64,000 bases of DNA from Martelella radicis (GTDB taxonomy: Bacteria; Pseudomonadota; Alphaproteobacteria; Rhizobiales; Rhizobiaceae): the NCBI RefSeq assembly GCF_014196625.1, contig NZ_JACIDZ010000009.1, positions 1-64,000 of the forward strand. Reading direction: 5' to 3'. Below the pieces are notes generated by a model that saw only the letters and a list, made by a program, of their open reading frames with translations, had not been told where the DNA came from and made no database searches. Positions 44,498-55,742 of this stretch are shown piece by piece (the first letter of the stretch is position 1; every line of letters starts with the position of its first letter). Position numbers and translations under genes: made by a program.

Positions 44498-45469
44498 ATG
44501 ACGCTATCGAACATTCCTCCGCTGGTCACGGTCTTCGGCGGATCGGGTTTCGTCGGGCGCTATGTTGTTCGCGCGCTTGCCAAGCGGGGCTATCGCATCC
44601 GCGTTGCCGTGCGCCGGCCGGATCTGGCGCTGTTCCTCCAGCCGCTCGGCAATGTCGGTCAGATCACCTTCTTCCAGTCCAATCTGCGCTATCCCGATTC
44701 GGTGCGCCGGGCGGTCGAAGGCGCCGATCACGTCATCAACTGCGTCGGTATCCTGTTTGAGAGCGGCAAGAACGGCTTTGACGCGGTGCAGGCCGACGGC
44801 GCGCGCCTGGTGGCCGAATGCGCGCGCGATGCCGGCGCCAAGCTGACCCACGTCTCGGCAATCGGCGCCGACGAGAAAAGCAGCTCGCACTATGCCCGTT
44901 CCAAGGCCAAGGCCGAGGCTTCCGTCCGGGAGATCCTGCCGGAAGCCGTGATCGTCCGTCCCTCGATCATCTTCGGACCGGAAGACGACTTCTTCAACAA
45001 GTTCGGCAAGATGTCGCTGATCTCGCCCTTCCTGCCTCTGATCGGCGGCGGCAAGACGAAGTTCCAGCCGGTCTATGTCGCCGACGTCGCCGAGGTTATC
45101 GCCCGCGCTGTCGACGGCAAGGTCGAAGGCGGCAAGGTCTACGAGCTTGGCGGTCGCGACGTGCTGACCTTCCGCGAATGTCTCGAAGAGGTGCTGCGCG
45201 TGACCGGCCGCAAGCGCGGTCTCGTGTCGCTGCCCTTCGGCCTCGCTTCGTTCTTCGGCGGCATCGCCGGTTCCATTCCGCTGATCGCGCCGCCGCTGAC
45301 GGCCGACCAAGTGAAGCTCCTGAAGGCCGACAATGTCGTCTCCGAGGAGGCTGCCGCCGACGGCCGCACCCTTGCGGGTCTCGGCATTCGCCCCGCGCAG
45401 CTTGATGCGATCCTGCCGACCTATCTCGTGCAATACCGCCAGCACGGCCAGTTCGGCCGAACCGCCTGA
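44498..45469 (+). CDS. NDUFA9-like NAD(P)-binding SDR protein
   Basis: A 323-residue atypical short-chain dehydrogenase. The N-terminal dinucleotide loop FGGSGFVGRYVVRALAKRG and the YARSKAKAEASVREILPEAVIVRPSIIFGPEDDFFNKF region match bacterial relatives of the complex I accessory subunit NDUFA9. In alphaproteobacteria these proteins are usually annotated by that similarity; a role in complex I assembly or quinone metabolism is plausible only. CAGGAG precedes the ATG. It stands alone. Confidence 0.85.
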   Translation: MTLSNIPPLVTVFGGSGFVGRYVVRALAKRGYRIRVAVRRPDLALFLQPLGNVGQITFFQSNLRYPDSVRRAVEGADHVINCVGILFESGKNGFDAVQADGARLVAECARDAGAKLTHVSAIGADEKSSSHYARSKAKAEASVREILPEAVIVRPSIIFGPEDDFFNKFGKMSLISPFLPLIGGGKTKFQPVYVADVAEVIARAVDGKVEGGKVYELGGRDVLTFRECLEEVLRVTGRKRGLVSLPFGLASFFGGIAGSIPLIAPPLTADQVKLLKADNVVSEEAAADGRTLAGLGIRPAQLDAILPTYLVQYRQHGQFGRTA

Positions 45470-45626
45470 ACACATCAAGGTTTTCTGCCGTCAGGTTTTT
45501 GACTGAATTGTGGCAAATTCCCGGGTTTCGATGGAACCCGTCACATGGCTTACGTCTTTACCAATTATTGAAAGGTCATCGGGAAGATGACCTTGCCGGT
45601 CCTACTGAAACAAGGTGTCTTTGAAA

Positions 45627-45776
45627 ATGGGTAAGTCAATTGCTGTTCTGTTTGCAGGCGCGGCTTTGATCATCATGGCGGCTTCTCTGGCCGCACCGGG
45701 CAGTATCGCGGCAGGCAAGCCGGGCTGCGCGCCCTCCTATGGCGTCGATCCCTGCGCCATGGCCTCCATCAAATAA
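45627..45776 (+). CDS. Small secreted protein, 49 residues
   Basis: A short gene with no recognised family. The product starts MGKSIAVLFAGAALIIMAASLA, a clean signal peptide, with likely cleavage after GSIAA. The mature peptide of about 20 residues has two cysteines (PGCAPSYGVDPCAMA). AAGGTG lies upstream of the ATG at a usable distance. It sits between the NDUFA9-like gene and bfd, on the same strand. It could form a disulfide in the periplasm. Coding is judged from the signal peptide and ribosome site alone. Confidence 0.55.
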   Translation: MGKSIAVLFAGAALIIMAASLAAPGSIAAGKPGCAPSYGVDPCAMASIK

Positions 45777-45837
45777 AGACCTACCGGCGGCGGATGCTGC
45801 TTCAACGTGACGAGAGCGCTGGTGACAGCGTTTATTC

Positions 45838-45870
45838 TTGACAACGAACCTCTCCTTTTGCAAATAGGAG
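45838..45870 (+). promoter_or_regulatory. Probable bfd-bfr promoter with overlapping inverted repeat
   Basis: A consensus -35 TTGACA is followed after 17 bases by CAAATA as a -10. A short inverted repeat (CTCCT, 9 bases, AGGAG, 45852-45870) overlaps the -10, where a repressor would block transcription. The motif matches no iron-regulator consensus that I know. Confidence 0.4.
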
Positions 45871-45901
45871 ACGATCGCTGACGAACGTCAATGGTGAAGG
45901 C

Positions 45902-46231
45902 ATGCTTGTCTGTAGCTGTAATTTTGTAACCGAAAAAGAAATTGTCGACGTGGTGAACGAGCTCCTCGATGAGGATTGCTGGCGCATCATCGTGCCCGGC
46001 ACGGTTTACAACCGCATGCAGAAGCGTGGCCGCTGCTGCGGCTGCTTCCCAAACGTCATCGATATCATCGTCCGTACCTCCGAGCAGTATCACATCAATC
46101 GCGACTCGACCGGCGCCGAGTTTTGTGATTTTTTGAGCCGCCTGAAGAAGTTCCAGGAAGAAAAAAGGAGAACGGACGTTGAAAGGCGACAAAAAAGTAA
46201 TCGAGCGGCTGAACGAAGCGCTGTTTCTTGA
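45902..46231 (+). CDS. bfd: Bacterioferritin-associated ferredoxin
   Basis: A 109-residue [2Fe-2S] protein that reduces bacterioferritin to release stored iron. Cys4, Cys6, Cys45 and Cys48 are the likely cluster ligands (LVCSCNF and GRCCGCF). Classical Bfd has about 64 residues; this one has a charged C-terminal tail beyond residue 65. The tail's last 53 bases overlap the bacterioferritin gene. The Bfd-bfr pair confirms the role. Confidence 0.9.
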   Translation: MLVCSCNFVTEKEIVDVVNELLDEDCWRIIVPGTVYNRMQKRGRCCGCFPNVIDIIVRTSEQYHINRDSTGAEFCDFLSRLKKFQEEKRRTDVERRQKSNRAAERSAVS

Positions 46232-46664
46232 GCTCGGAGCCGTCAACCAGTACTGGCTGCATTATCGTCTTTTGCAGGACTGGGGCCTGACCAAGCTGGC
46301 GTCCAAGGAGCGTGCCGAGTCCATCGAAGAGATGCACCACGCCGACAAGCTGACCGACCGCATCATCTTCCTCGAAGGCCATCCGAACCTCCAGACCGTG
46401 GCGCCGCTGCGCATTGGCCAGACGGTGAAGGAAGTGCTGGAAGGCGATCTCGCCGGCGAATATGAGGCGCGCAATTCCTACAAGGAATCCCGTGATATCT
46501 GTCACGAGGCTGGCGATTACGTCAGCATGAAGCTGTTCGAGGAACTGATGATCGACGAGGAGGGCCATATCGACTTCCTCGAAACGCAGCTCGAACTCCT
46601 GGAATCCCTCGGCGAGAAGAAATACGCCCAGCTGAACGCCGGCGCGACCGACGAAGCCGAGTAA
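46179..46664 (+). CDS. bfr: Bacterioferritin
   Basis: A 161-residue haem-containing ferritin that stores iron as a 24-mer. It begins with TTG behind AAAAAAGGAG, giving [28 protein letters not shown], as in E. coli. The ferroxidase residues in [18 protein letters not shown] and the C-terminal EEGHIDFLE are kept, as is the haem-ligand Met52. The TTG start and 53-base overlap with bfd suggest translation tuned to bfd. A strong terminator follows. Confidence 0.95.
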   Translation: MKGDKKVIERLNEALFLELGAVNQYWLHYRLLQDWGLTKLASKERAESIEEMHHADKLTDRIIFLEGHPNLQTVAPLRIGQTVKEVLEGDLAGEYEARNSYKESRDICHEAGDYVSMKLFEELMIDEEGHIDFLETQLELLESLGEKKYAQLNAGATDEAE

Positions 46665-46688
46665 GGCGCGTTCGCTTTTTGTATTTCG

Positions 46689-46722
46689 AAGGCCCGAACC
46701 ACAGCGGTTTGGGCCTTTTTTT
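46689..46722 (+). terminator. Intrinsic terminator after bfr
   Basis: A 12-pair stem (AAGGCCCGAACC with GGTTTGGGCCTT, one G-T pair) closes a 5-base loop and runs into seven T residues. It lies 25 bases past the bfr stop and separates it from convergent rppH. Confidence 0.9.
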
Positions 46723-46732
46723 GCGTTCCGGG

Positions 46733-47260
46733 TCAGCCCCTGGCAAGATGCCGGAATTCGGCGACCACCTGTTCATAGACCGCGCGCTTGAAGTCCACGA
46801 TCAGGCCGGGAAGTTCGTCGATATCGGTCCACTGCCAGGCATCGAACTCCTGCATGTGCCCGTCCGGCGGCGGGTTGATGGCGATCTCGCCATCGGACCC
46901 CAGAAAGCGGAAGGCGTACCAGCGCTGCGTCTGGCCGCGATAGCGGCCCTTGAGCCCGATGCCGATCAGGTGCTCGGGCAGGTCGTAATTGATCCAGCCC
47001 CTTGATTCGCCGAGAAGCTCGACCGTCTTCATGCCTGTCTCCTCGTAGAGCTCGCGCCTGGCTGCCTCAAGCGGGGCCTCGCCCGGATCGATGCCGCCCT
47101 GCGGCATCTGCCAGAGCTGCGGCGAACCATCGGATTCCGAATTGCCCTCCGAAAGGCGGCGGCCGAGCCAGACCTGGCCTTCGGGGTTCAGGATCATCAC
47201 GCCGACATTGGGGCGATAGGGGAGGTCTTCTGCCTTGGGGCGAAGTTGTGCGTCAGACAT
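46733..47260 (-). CDS. rppH: RNA pyrophosphohydrolase (Nudix)
   Basis: A 175-residue Nudix hydrolase. [21 protein letters not shown] and the Nudix box [22 protein letters not shown] are typical of RppH/NudH, which removes pyrophosphate from 5' ends of mRNA to start decay. The sequence [12 protein letters not shown] also fits. It is transcribed away from hutF's end, convergent with bfr. Confidence 0.92.
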   Translation of the reverse strand: MSDAQLRPKAEDLPYRPNVGVMILNPEGQVWLGRRLSEGNSESDGSPQLWQMPQGGIDPGEAPLEAARRELYEETGMKTVELLGESRGWINYDLPEHLIGIGLKGRYRGQTQRWYAFRFLGSDGEIAINPPPDGHMQEFDAWQWTDIDELPGLIVDFKRAVYEQVVAEFRHLARG

Positions 47261-47345
47261 GGCGGGCTCCTTGGGAGGGGTAGGCGCGGATAGGAATGTG
47301 CCTCTTTCCTACCACGCCGCGAAAGCCTGCCAAAGGGGTATGCGC

Positions 47346-48698
47346 CTATGCCGAGCGTTCCATCAGTGCCGTCATTGCCTTGCGGAAGCGGGCGGCGATC
47401 GCCGCGCGCTTGCGGTGACGCCCTCCCTCGACCTGCTTTGTGCCATTCACCCAGACGCAATCCGGCCTCGCCTGGTTTGCGAAGATGAAGCCGTCGAGCG
47501 CCTGATCCGCCTTCAGCCAGGGGGCGGCGCTATCATCGAGCGAGAAGAAGTTTCCCGGCGCGCCTTCGAAAATGCCGGCCTCGATACCCATGGCCCGAGC
47601 GCCGCCGGCAAGCGCGCCGTCCAACAGGCGTCGACCGGTCGTGCCACCGGTTTCGGCGATCACGTTGCGGGCGCGCTCCCCGAGACGCTGGGCATATTCG
47701 AGCTGGCGCAATTCATCGGCAAGGCCGATCAGCACATTGGAGTCCGAACCGATGCCGAAAGCGCCACCCGCGCCAAGGAAACGGCTTGCGGGGAAGATGC
47801 CGTCGCCGAGATTGGCTTCGGTCACGGGGCAAAGGCCTGCGATCGCGCCGGACATTGCAAGGCCATCGGTCTCGGCGTCCGTCATGTGTGTTGCGTGGAT
47901 CAGGCACCAGCGCCCATCGACGCCGGTATTGTCGAGCAGCCATTCAACCGGGCGCTTGCCGCTCCAGGCAAGGCAGTCGTCGACTTCCTTCGTCTGCTCG
48001 GAGATATGCATGTGCACCGGACCGTCCGTCAGGCTTGCGGCAAATTCGAGCTCATCCGGGGTGACGGCACGCAGAGAATGCGGCGCAACGCCGAGGACGG
48101 CGCTTTCCAGTCCGGCAACCACTTTTGCCGAGGCTTCCATCAGGCGGGCAAAACTGTCGCGATCATGGATGAAGCGGCGTTGGCCATTGTTCGGTTCCGC
48201 GCCGCCGAAATTGGAATGGGCATAGAAGACCGGCAGCAGCGTCAGGCCGATACCGGTCTCGGACGCGGCAGCGCCAATGCGCTCGGCCATCTCGCCGATG
48301 TTTCCGTAATGGCGTCCGTCCTTGTCATTGTGCAGATAGTGGAATTCGCCGACGCGACAAAAGCCCGCTTCCAGCATTTCCATGTAAAGCTGTGCCGCGA
48401 TCGCCTCGACCTCGTCCGGTTCGATGGCGAAGGTGAAGCGGTACATCACCTCGCGCCAGCTCCAGAAATTGTCGCTGGCCGGGCCGCGGCGCTCTGCAAG
48501 GCCGGCCATGGCGCGCTGGAAGGCATGGGAATGGAGATTGGCCACGGCCGGCACGATGATCCCGTGGCGCTCGTCGCCAGGCTCAGGCGTCTGATCGAAG
48601 GCGAGGCCGGAAATGCGGCCCGCGTCGAGCGAAAGACGCGCATTCGAGCGCCAGCCTTCCGGTGTCAGCACGTTTTCTGCGAAGATCGTCATTGGCAT
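47346..48698 (-). CDS. hutF: Formimidoylglutamate deiminase
   Basis: A 450-residue zinc amidohydrolase that converts N-formimino-glutamate to N-formylglutamate and ammonia, the branch completed by HutG. Metal ligands are seen in [33 protein letters not shown] and [13 protein letters not shown] second ATG two codons later is also possible. The gene faces hutI across an 88-base gap with a hut operator, and should be induced by urocanate together with the rest. Confidence 0.93.
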   Translation of the reverse strand: MPMTIFAENVLTPEGWRSNARLSLDAGRISGLAFDQTPEPGDERHGIIVPAVANLHSHAFQRAMAGLAERRGPASDNFWSWREVMYRFTFAIEPDEVEAIAAQLYMEMLEAGFCRVGEFHYLHNDKDGRHYGNIGEMAERIGAAASETGIGLTLLPVFYAHSNFGGAEPNNGQRRFIHDRDSFARLMEASAKVVAGLESAVLGVAPHSLRAVTPDELEFAASLTDGPVHMHISEQTKEVDDCLAWSGKRPVEWLLDNTGVDGRWCLIHATHMTDAETDGLAMSGAIAGLCPVTEANLGDGIFPASRFLGAGGAFGIGSDSNVLIGLADELRQLEYAQRLGERARNVIAETGGTTGRRLLDGALAGGARAMGIEAGIFEGAPGNFFSLDDSAAPWLKADQALDGFIFANQARPDCVWVNGTKQVEGGRHRKRAAIAARFRKAMTALMERSA

Positions 48699-48741
48699 CT
48701 GGTCGGTTCCGCCTCGAAATTTGTTCTTGCCGATCGTTTCG

Positions 48742-48757
48742 TTATGTATATACATAA
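48742..48757. promoter_or_regulatory. HutC operator between hutF and hutI
   Basis: A perfect 16-base palindrome TTATGTATATACATAA with the GT-A-TA-T-AC core of HutC-subfamily GntR regulators. It lies 44 bases before hutF and 30 before hutI, so one bound dimer can block both divergent promoters. A matching site precedes the hut transporter. Confidence 0.85.
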
Positions 48758-48786
48758 TAATCAACCAAGACAATAAGGGGAAAGAG

Positions 48787-50004
48787 ATGCGTTCTGCGCC
48801 GAACACGCTTTTTACCAATGCCCGCCTTTGCGCCATGACCGGCAATGACATTGCTCCGGTCTCCGGCGTTCTGGCCGTCCGCGACGGGCGGATTGCCTAT
48901 GTCGGGCCCGAAGACGGTCTGCCGGCGGACTGCGCCGGTTTCGAGACGGTCGATTGCGGCGGCAGGCTGGTCACGCCAGCGCTGATCGATTGCCACACCC
49001 ACATCGTCTATGGCGGCAGCCGCGCGAAGGAATTCGAGATGCGGCTCGAGGGCGTGCCCTATGAGGAGATCGCCCGCGCCGGCGGTGGCATCGTCTCCAC
49101 GGTCTCGGCCACCAATGCGCTTTCGCAGGACGATCTGGTCGAAACGGCTCTGCCGCGGCTTGACGCGCTGATTGCCGAAGGTGTTGCCACCATCGAGATC
49201 AAGTCCGGTTACGGGCTCAACGTCGAGGCCGAACTGAAGATGCTGCGCGCCGCCCGCCGTCTTGCCGCGCTGCGCCCCGTTCGCATCAAGACCACTTATC
49301 TCGCAGCCCACGCCACGCCGCCGGAATACAAGGGCCGCAACGGCGATTACATCACGGAGGTGGTGCTGCCCGGTCTCGAGGCTGCCCATGCGGAGGGCCT
49401 TGTCGATGCCGTTGATGCATTCTGCGAGGGCATTGCCTTTTCGCCAGAGGAATTGAAACCGGTGTTCGAAAAGGCATCGGCGCTCGGCCTACCGGTCAAG
49501 CTCCATGCCGAACAGCTTTCCAATCTCCACGGCGCGGAAATGGCGGCCTCCTTCGGCGCGCTTTCCGCCGATCATCTGGAATATCTCGATGATGCCGGCG
49601 CGAAGGCGATGGCCGCTGCCGGTTCCGTCGCGGTGCTCCTGCCCGGCGCGTTCTACACGCTGAAGGAAAAGCAGCTTCCGCCCATCGCCGCCCTGCGAAA
49701 CGCAGGTGCGAAGATCGCCCTTGCGACCGACTGCAATCCCGGAACCTCGCCGCTGACTTCTGCTCTCCTGACCATGAACATGGGCGCGACGCTGTTCGGC
49801 CTGACTGTCTCGGAATGCCTGGTCGGCGTCACCCGGAACGCGGCCGCCGCCCTCGGCTTGACGGAAGAAACAGGCACGCTCGAAGCCGGCAAGGCGGCCG
49901 ACATCGCCATATGGGATATCGATGCGCCGGCAGAACTGGTCTACCGCATCGGTTTCAATCCGCTCGATCGCCTTTATGCTGAAGGCCAGGAGGTCCGGCT
50001 GTGA
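48787..50004 (+). CDS. hutI: Imidazolonepropionase
   Basis: A 405-residue zinc/iron amidohydrolase that opens 4-imidazolone-5-propionate to formiminoglutamate. Metal motifs are [29 protein letters not shown] and [11 protein letters not shown]. An AAGGGG ribosome site precedes the ATG. Its stop overlaps the GTG start of hutH by 4 bases, so the two are translationally coupled. Confidence 0.96.
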   Translation: MRSAPNTLFTNARLCAMTGNDIAPVSGVLAVRDGRIAYVGPEDGLPADCAGFETVDCGGRLVTPALIDCHTHIVYGGSRAKEFEMRLEGVPYEEIARAGGGIVSTVSATNALSQDDLVETALPRLDALIAEGVATIEIKSGYGLNVEAELKMLRAARRLAALRPVRIKTTYLAAHATPPEYKGRNGDYITEVVLPGLEAAHAEGLVDAVDAFCEGIAFSPEELKPVFEKASALGLPVKLHAEQLSNLHGAEMAASFGALSADHLEYLDDAGAKAMAAAGSVAVLLPGAFYTLKEKQLPPIAALRNAGAKIALATDCNPGTSPLTSALLTMNMGATLFGLTVSECLVGVTRNAAAALGLTEETGTLEAGKAADIAIWDIDAPAELVYRIGFNPLDRLYAEGQEVRL

Positions 50005-51536
50005 CAATCACCCTTGAACCCGGTTCCGTTTCGCTTGGCGTGCTGGAGGAGGTCTATCGTGGTGTCGAGCCCGTCAGGCTTGCACCGGCCTGTGACGCAG
50101 CCGTCGAAAAGGCCGCCGCCCGCATTGCCCGGATCGCTGCCGGCAACGCGCCGGTCTATGGCATCAATACCGGTTTCGGCAAGCTCGCCTCGATCAAGAT
50201 CGACGCCGCCGATACGGCCACCCTGCAGCGCAATCTGATCCTCTCGCATTGCTGCGGGGTCGGCGCGCCGCTTTGTGCCGAGATCGTCCGTCTGATCATG
50301 GTGCTGAAGCTGATCTCGCTCGGGCGCGGCGCGTCCGGCGTGCGTCTGGAACTCGTCCGGCTGATCGAGGCGATGATCGAAAAGGACGTCACCCCGCTGA
50401 TCCCCGAAAAGGGCTCCGTCGGCGCCTCCGGCGACCTTGCGCCGCTTGCCCATATGGCAGCGGTGATGATGGGCGAGGGCGAGGCCTTCCTGGCCGGTGA
50501 GCGGCTTTCCGGCGCCGAGGCATTGGCAAGGGCGGGGCTCACACCGGTCACTTTGGTAGCCAAGGAGGGGCTTGCGCTGATCAACGGCACGCAGGTCTCC
50601 ACGGCGCTGGCGCTTGCCGGCCTCTTCCGCGCTTTCCGCTGCGCCCAGACGGCACTGGTCACCGGCGCGCTCTCCACCGATGCGGCCATGGGCTCGCCCG
50701 CGCCTTTCCATCCGGATATCCACACGCTGCGCGGCCACCAGGGCCAGATTGATGCGGCCGCCAGCCTGCGCGGCCTGCTGGAAGGCTCCGAAATCCGCGT
50801 CTCCCATATCGAGGGTGATGAACGCGTTCAGGACCCCTATTGCATCCGCTGCCAGCCGCAGGTCGACGGCGCCTGCCTTGATCTCCTCCGGCAGGCAGGG
50901 CGCACGCTGGAGGTCGAGGCCAATGCGGCGACAGACAATCCGCTGGTGCTTTCCGATGACGGCGTCGTTTCCGGCGGCAATTTCCACGCCGAGCCGGTGG
51001 CGTTTGCCGCCGACCAGATCGCCATTGCCGCCTGCGAAATCGGCGCGATTGCCCAGCGCCGCATCGCGCTTCTGGTGGACCCCGCGCTCTCCTTCGGCCT
51101 ACCCGCCTTCCTGTCAAAGAAGCCGGGGCTTAATTCCGGGCTGATGATCGCCGAGGTCACCTCTGCCGCGCTGATGAGCGAGAACAAGCAGATGTCGCAT
51201 CCGGCCTCGGTCGATTCCACGCCCACATCGGCCAATCAGGAGGACCATGTGTCCATGGCCTGCCACGGAGCGCGGCGACTGTTGCAGATGACGGAAAACC
51301 TCGCGGCCATCATCGGCATCGAGGCGCTTTGCGGTGCGCAGGGCGTTGAATTGCGCGCGCCGCTTCAAACGAGCCCGCAATTGAACGACGTGATTGCCGT
51401 ATTCCGCGCGCTCGTGCCCGCTCTTGGGAATGACCGCTACATGGCCGGCGATCTGGAAAAGGCGGCTGCAGCCGTTCAGGATGGCGTGCTGACCGGCGCG
51501 GTCGATGCGGGCCTGCTGCCGGCACTGAGTTTGTGA
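50001..51536 (+). CDS. hutH: Histidine ammonia-lyase
   Basis: A 511-residue lyase that deaminates histidine to urocanate. The Ala142-Ser143-Gly144 triad in [15 protein letters not shown] forms the MIO cofactor. The active-site tyrosine loop is [13 protein letters not shown] (51-63), and [11 protein letters not shown] is also conserved. It starts with GTG overlapping the hutI stop. The length matches the family (about 510). Confidence 0.97.
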   Translation: MTITLEPGSVSLGVLEEVYRGVEPVRLAPACDAAVEKAAARIARIAAGNAPVYGINTGFGKLASIKIDAADTATLQRNLILSHCCGVGAPLCAEIVRLIMVLKLISLGRGASGVRLELVRLIEAMIEKDVTPLIPEKGSVGASGDLAPLAHMAAVMMGEGEAFLAGERLSGAEALARAGLTPVTLVAKEGLALINGTQVSTALALAGLFRAFRCAQTALVTGALSTDAAMGSPAPFHPDIHTLRGHQGQIDAAASLRGLLEGSEIRVSHIEGDERVQDPYCIRCQPQVDGACLDLLRQAGRTLEVEANAATDNPLVLSDDGVVSGGNFHAEPVAFAADQIAIAACEIGAIAQRRIALLVDPALSFGLPAFLSKKPGLNSGLMIAEVTSAALMSENKQMSHPASVDSTPTSANQEDHVSMACHGARRLLQMTENLAAIIGIEALCGAQGVELRAPLQTSPQLNDVIAVFRALVPALGNDRYMAGDLEKAAAAVQDGVLTGAVDAGLLPALSL

Positions 51537-51585
51537 ACCCATGGGTGACGATTTCCACATGCACCGAGCGCAAGGCCGGCTTTCT

Positions 51586-51718
51586 ATCTCCCCCCTTGAG
51601 GGGGAGATGCCCCGACAGGGGCAGAGGGGGGTGAACCCTTTCCGAGAGCACAATGCATGTGGCTTAAGCCCATACCCCTCTCTGTCGCTTTCGCGACATC
51701 TCCCCCTCGAGGGGGGAG
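51586..51718. repeat. MITE-like repeat, copy 1 (hutH-hutG gap)
   Basis: The left end (CTCCCCCCTTGAGGGGGAGATGCC...CAGAGGGG) and the right end (CCCCTCTCTGTCGC...CTCCCCCTCGAGGGGGGAG) are imperfect inverted copies of about 44 bases around a short unrelated core. A second copy with the same ends lies at 55523-55665. This is a dispersed rhizobial intergenic repeat with no coding capacity. Confidence 0.8.
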
Positions 51719-51755
51719 TTTATCAGGGGGCTAACGCTACAGGAGGACACAACCG

Positions 51756-52559
51756 ATGACTGATCCCGTAACCGTCACCCGTGGCTCATCGCCCGTCGTT
51801 CTGGGCTTCCCCCACACCGGCACATTTGTCCCGCCCGAAATCGAGGCGCGCCTGAACGAGAATGGTCGCCTGCTGGCCGATACCGACTGGCATGTCGACC
51901 GGCTCTATGACGGTCTGCTCGACGGCGCGACGATGGTGAAGGCCAATTTCCATCGCTATGTCATCGATGCCAATCGCGATCCGGCGGGTGTCAGCCTCTA
52001 TCCGGGCCAGAACACGACCGGTCTGGTGCCCGAAACCGATTTTGACGGCGTCGCGATCTGGAAGGATGGCGAAGCGCCGGACGAGGCCGATATCGCCGAA
52101 CGGCTTGAGGCCTTCCACCGGACCTATCACGCAGCCCTTGCAGCCGAGCTTGAGCGCGTGCGGCAGGAGCACGGCATTGCCATTCTCTATGATTGCCATT
52201 CGATCCGCTCGCATATTCCCTTCTTGTTCGAAGGCAAGCTGCCGGATTTCAACATCGGCACCAATCTCGGCGTCACCTGCGCGTCCGAATTCGAGGCGGC
52301 GGTGTTGGGCGTCGTCTCTCTCGCAGATGGCTATGATCATGCCGTCAATGGCCGCTTCAAGGGCGGCTGGACGACGCGGCACTATGGAAAACCCGAAACC
52401 GGCATTCACGCCATCCAGATGGAATTGGCGCAATCGACCCATCTGACAACCGAAGCGCCGCCCTTTGCCTATGACGAGGCCAAGGCGGAAAAGCTGCGCC
52501 GCCATCTGCAGGATATTCTGGAGCGGATCGAACGCCTGTCGTTCTCCGCGCGCATGTAA
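51756..52559 (+). CDS. hutG: N-formylglutamate deformylase
   Basis: A 267-residue zinc hydrolase that releases formate and glutamate, completing histidine breakdown with HutF. Motifs are VLGFPHTGTFVP, DTDWHVDRLYDG, ILYDCHSIRSHIPFLFEG and the C-terminal NGRFKGGWTTRHYG. It lies in the hut operon after a repeat-filled gap and 15 bases before hutU. Confidence 0.96.
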   Translation: MTDPVTVTRGSSPVVLGFPHTGTFVPPEIEARLNENGRLLADTDWHVDRLYDGLLDGATMVKANFHRYVIDANRDPAGVSLYPGQNTTGLVPETDFDGVAIWKDGEAPDEADIAERLEAFHRTYHAALAAELERVRQEHGIAILYDCHSIRSHIPFLFEGKLPDFNIGTNLGVTCASEFEAAVLGVVSLADGYDHAVNGRFKGGWTTRHYGKPETGIHAIQMELAQSTHLTTEAPPFAYDEAKAEKLRRHLQDILERIERLSFSARM

Positions 52560-52574
52560 AAGAGGGAACAAGCC

Positions 52575-54251
<1,677 letters not shown>

Positions 54252-54286
54252 TCGGTCTGAGTAGAACAATAAACGCAGCGGATCCG

Positions 54287-54430
54287 CCCCTCACGCGGCG
54301 CATCCGCGCCACCCTCTCCCCTGCGGGGCGAGGGGGAGCAAGCCGCCATCGCGGCGCAAGCGGCAAATCAGGGCTTCGCCGGCTTCCCCTTCTCCCCTTG
54401 GGGAGAAGGTGGCCGAAGGCCGGATGAGGG
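54287..54430. repeat. MITE-like repeat of a second family (after hutU)
   Basis: The left end (CCCTCACGCGGC...GCCACCCTCTCCCC) and the right end (CTTCTCCCCTTGGGGAGAAG, GTGGCCGAAGGCCGGATGAGGG) are imperfect inverted copies around an unrelated core. The ends differ from the repeats at 51586 and 55523. It stops 35 bases before a hut operator, so it separates hutU from the transporter's promoter. Confidence 0.75.
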
Positions 54431-54465
54431 TCTTCCATGATGAACAACTGCGTTTGCTGCGTCTG

Positions 54466-54481
54466 TTATGTCTAGACAACA
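54466..54481. promoter_or_regulatory. Second HutC operator, upstream of the hut transporter
   Basis: TTATGTCTAGACAACA contains the perfect 10-base palindrome TGTCTAGACA and the GT-C-TA-G-AC core. It agrees with the hutF-hutI operator at TTATGT, the central TA, ACA and the last A. It lies 71 bases before the transporter binding-protein gene and should bring transporter and hutC under HutC control. Confidence 0.75.
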
Positions 54482-54552
54482 AAATCGAATCCCGTCTACA
54501 CTGGCATCCTCGCAACAAGGGCCAAGACGCCCGTAGAAGAGGGGTTCTTCAC

Positions 54553-55497
54553 ATGAAATGGCTTGCAGCAACCGCCATCGCAGCTTCGGCTCTGGCGACA
54601 TCCGCATATGCTCAGGAGACCAAGGTCGCCGTCGGTCTTTCCGGCTGGACTGGTTTCGCACCGCTGACGCTGGCCAAGGAAGCCGGCATTTTCGAGAAGA
54701 ATGGCCTTGATGTCGATCTCGTCAAGATTCCGCAGGCAAGCCGCCATCTGGCGCTGGCCTCCGGTGACATCCAGTGCGCCGCGACCACGGTCGAGACCTG
54801 GATCGTCTGGGCCGCTGCCGGCGTGCCGACCACGCAGATCTTCCAGCTCGACAAGTCCCACGGCGCTGACGGCATGGTCGTGCGTTCGGACATTGAATCG
54901 ATCGCGGATCTCAAGGGCAAGACCGTTGCGGCCTCCGCGCCGGGCACCTCGCCCTATTTCTATCTCGCCTGGATCCTCAAGGAAAACGGCATGACGATGG
55001 ATGACGTCAAGGTCGTCAATCTCGAGCCGGGCCCGGCCGCCCAGGCCTTCATCGCCGGCCAGAACGATGCGGCGATGACCTACGAGCCTTATCTGTCGTC
55101 CGTCCGCGAAGCGCCGGACGCCGGCAAGATCATCGCGACCACGCTCGACTACCCGGCCGTCATGGACACGTTCGGCTGCACGCCGGCCTTCCTCGCGGAA
55201 AACCCGGATGCCGCCAAGGCGCTCGCCACGTCCTATTACGAAGCGCTCGACATGATCGCCGAAAGCCCGGAAGAAGCCTATGGCATCATGGGCGCGGATG
55301 TGAACCAGTCGGCAGAGCAGTTCGCCGGCTCGGCGCAGTATCTCGAATGGCAGGACCGCGATGCGGCGATCGCCTTCTTCGGCGGCGAGTTCAACGATTT
55401 CTCGTCGGATGCGGCCGAGCTTCTGCTCGATGCCGGCGTGATCCGCGAGATCCCGGACCTGTCGACGCTCGCCGATCCGTCGTTTATCCAGGAGTGA
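54553..55497 (+). CDS. ABC transporter substrate-binding protein, NMT1/SsuA type, in hut operon
   Basis: A 314-residue periplasmic protein of the taurine/nitrate/NMT1 class. The signal peptide ends AYA near residue 20. Typical features are GLSGWTGFAPLTLAKEAGIFEKNGLDVDLV, LASGDIQCAATTVETWI and DLKGKTVAASAPGTSPYFYL. It is placed behind a HutC operator and before hutC, so the ligand should be histidine, urocanate or a related imidazole. That differs from the amino-acid-type or ProX-type carriers usually found with hut genes. Confidence 0.87.
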   Translation: MKWLAATAIAASALATSAYAQETKVAVGLSGWTGFAPLTLAKEAGIFEKNGLDVDLVKIPQASRHLALASGDIQCAATTVETWIVWAAAGVPTTQIFQLDKSHGADGMVVRSDIESIADLKGKTVAASAPGTSPYFYLAWILKENGMTMDDVKVVNLEPGPAAQAFIAGQNDAAMTYEPYLSSVREAPDAGKIIATTLDYPAVMDTFGCTPAFLAENPDAAKALATSYYEALDMIAESPEEAYGIMGADVNQSAEQFAGSAQYLEWQDRDAAIAFFGGEFNDFSSDAAELLLDAGVIREIPDLSTLADPSFIQE

Positions 55498-55522
55498 GGC
55501 AAGCCACATAGCCCCCGATCAA

Positions 55523-55665
55523 TCTCCCCCCTTGAGGGGGAGATGCCCCCGACAGGGCAGAGGGGGGTGAACCCTATCCGAGAGCACGGAGATTGCGGCT
55601 TTGAGGGCTTGCGCCCTCTACCCCTCTCTGTCGCTTTCGCGACATCTCCCCCTCAAGGGGGGATT
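55523..55665. repeat. MITE-like repeat, copy 2 (transporter gap)
   Basis: The same ends as the repeat at 51586-51718, nearly identical over both arms, around a different core. It fills the gap between the binding protein and permease genes of the hut transporter. RNA from it should fold into a long hairpin that may protect the upstream mRNA or lower permease expression. Confidence 0.8.
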
Positions 55666-55742
55666 GGTGGGAGTGCGAGGCGAGCGCAACCAGATGCAAC
55701 AACGGATCGCAACCCACCGCTGCCCAAACCACGGAAAACCCA

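Noticed and set aside
45777-45901. An Irr or RirA iron box before bfd
   Set aside because: The inverted repeat overlapping the -10 does not match the iron-regulator consensus sequences I know, so it is listed only as an unnamed site.
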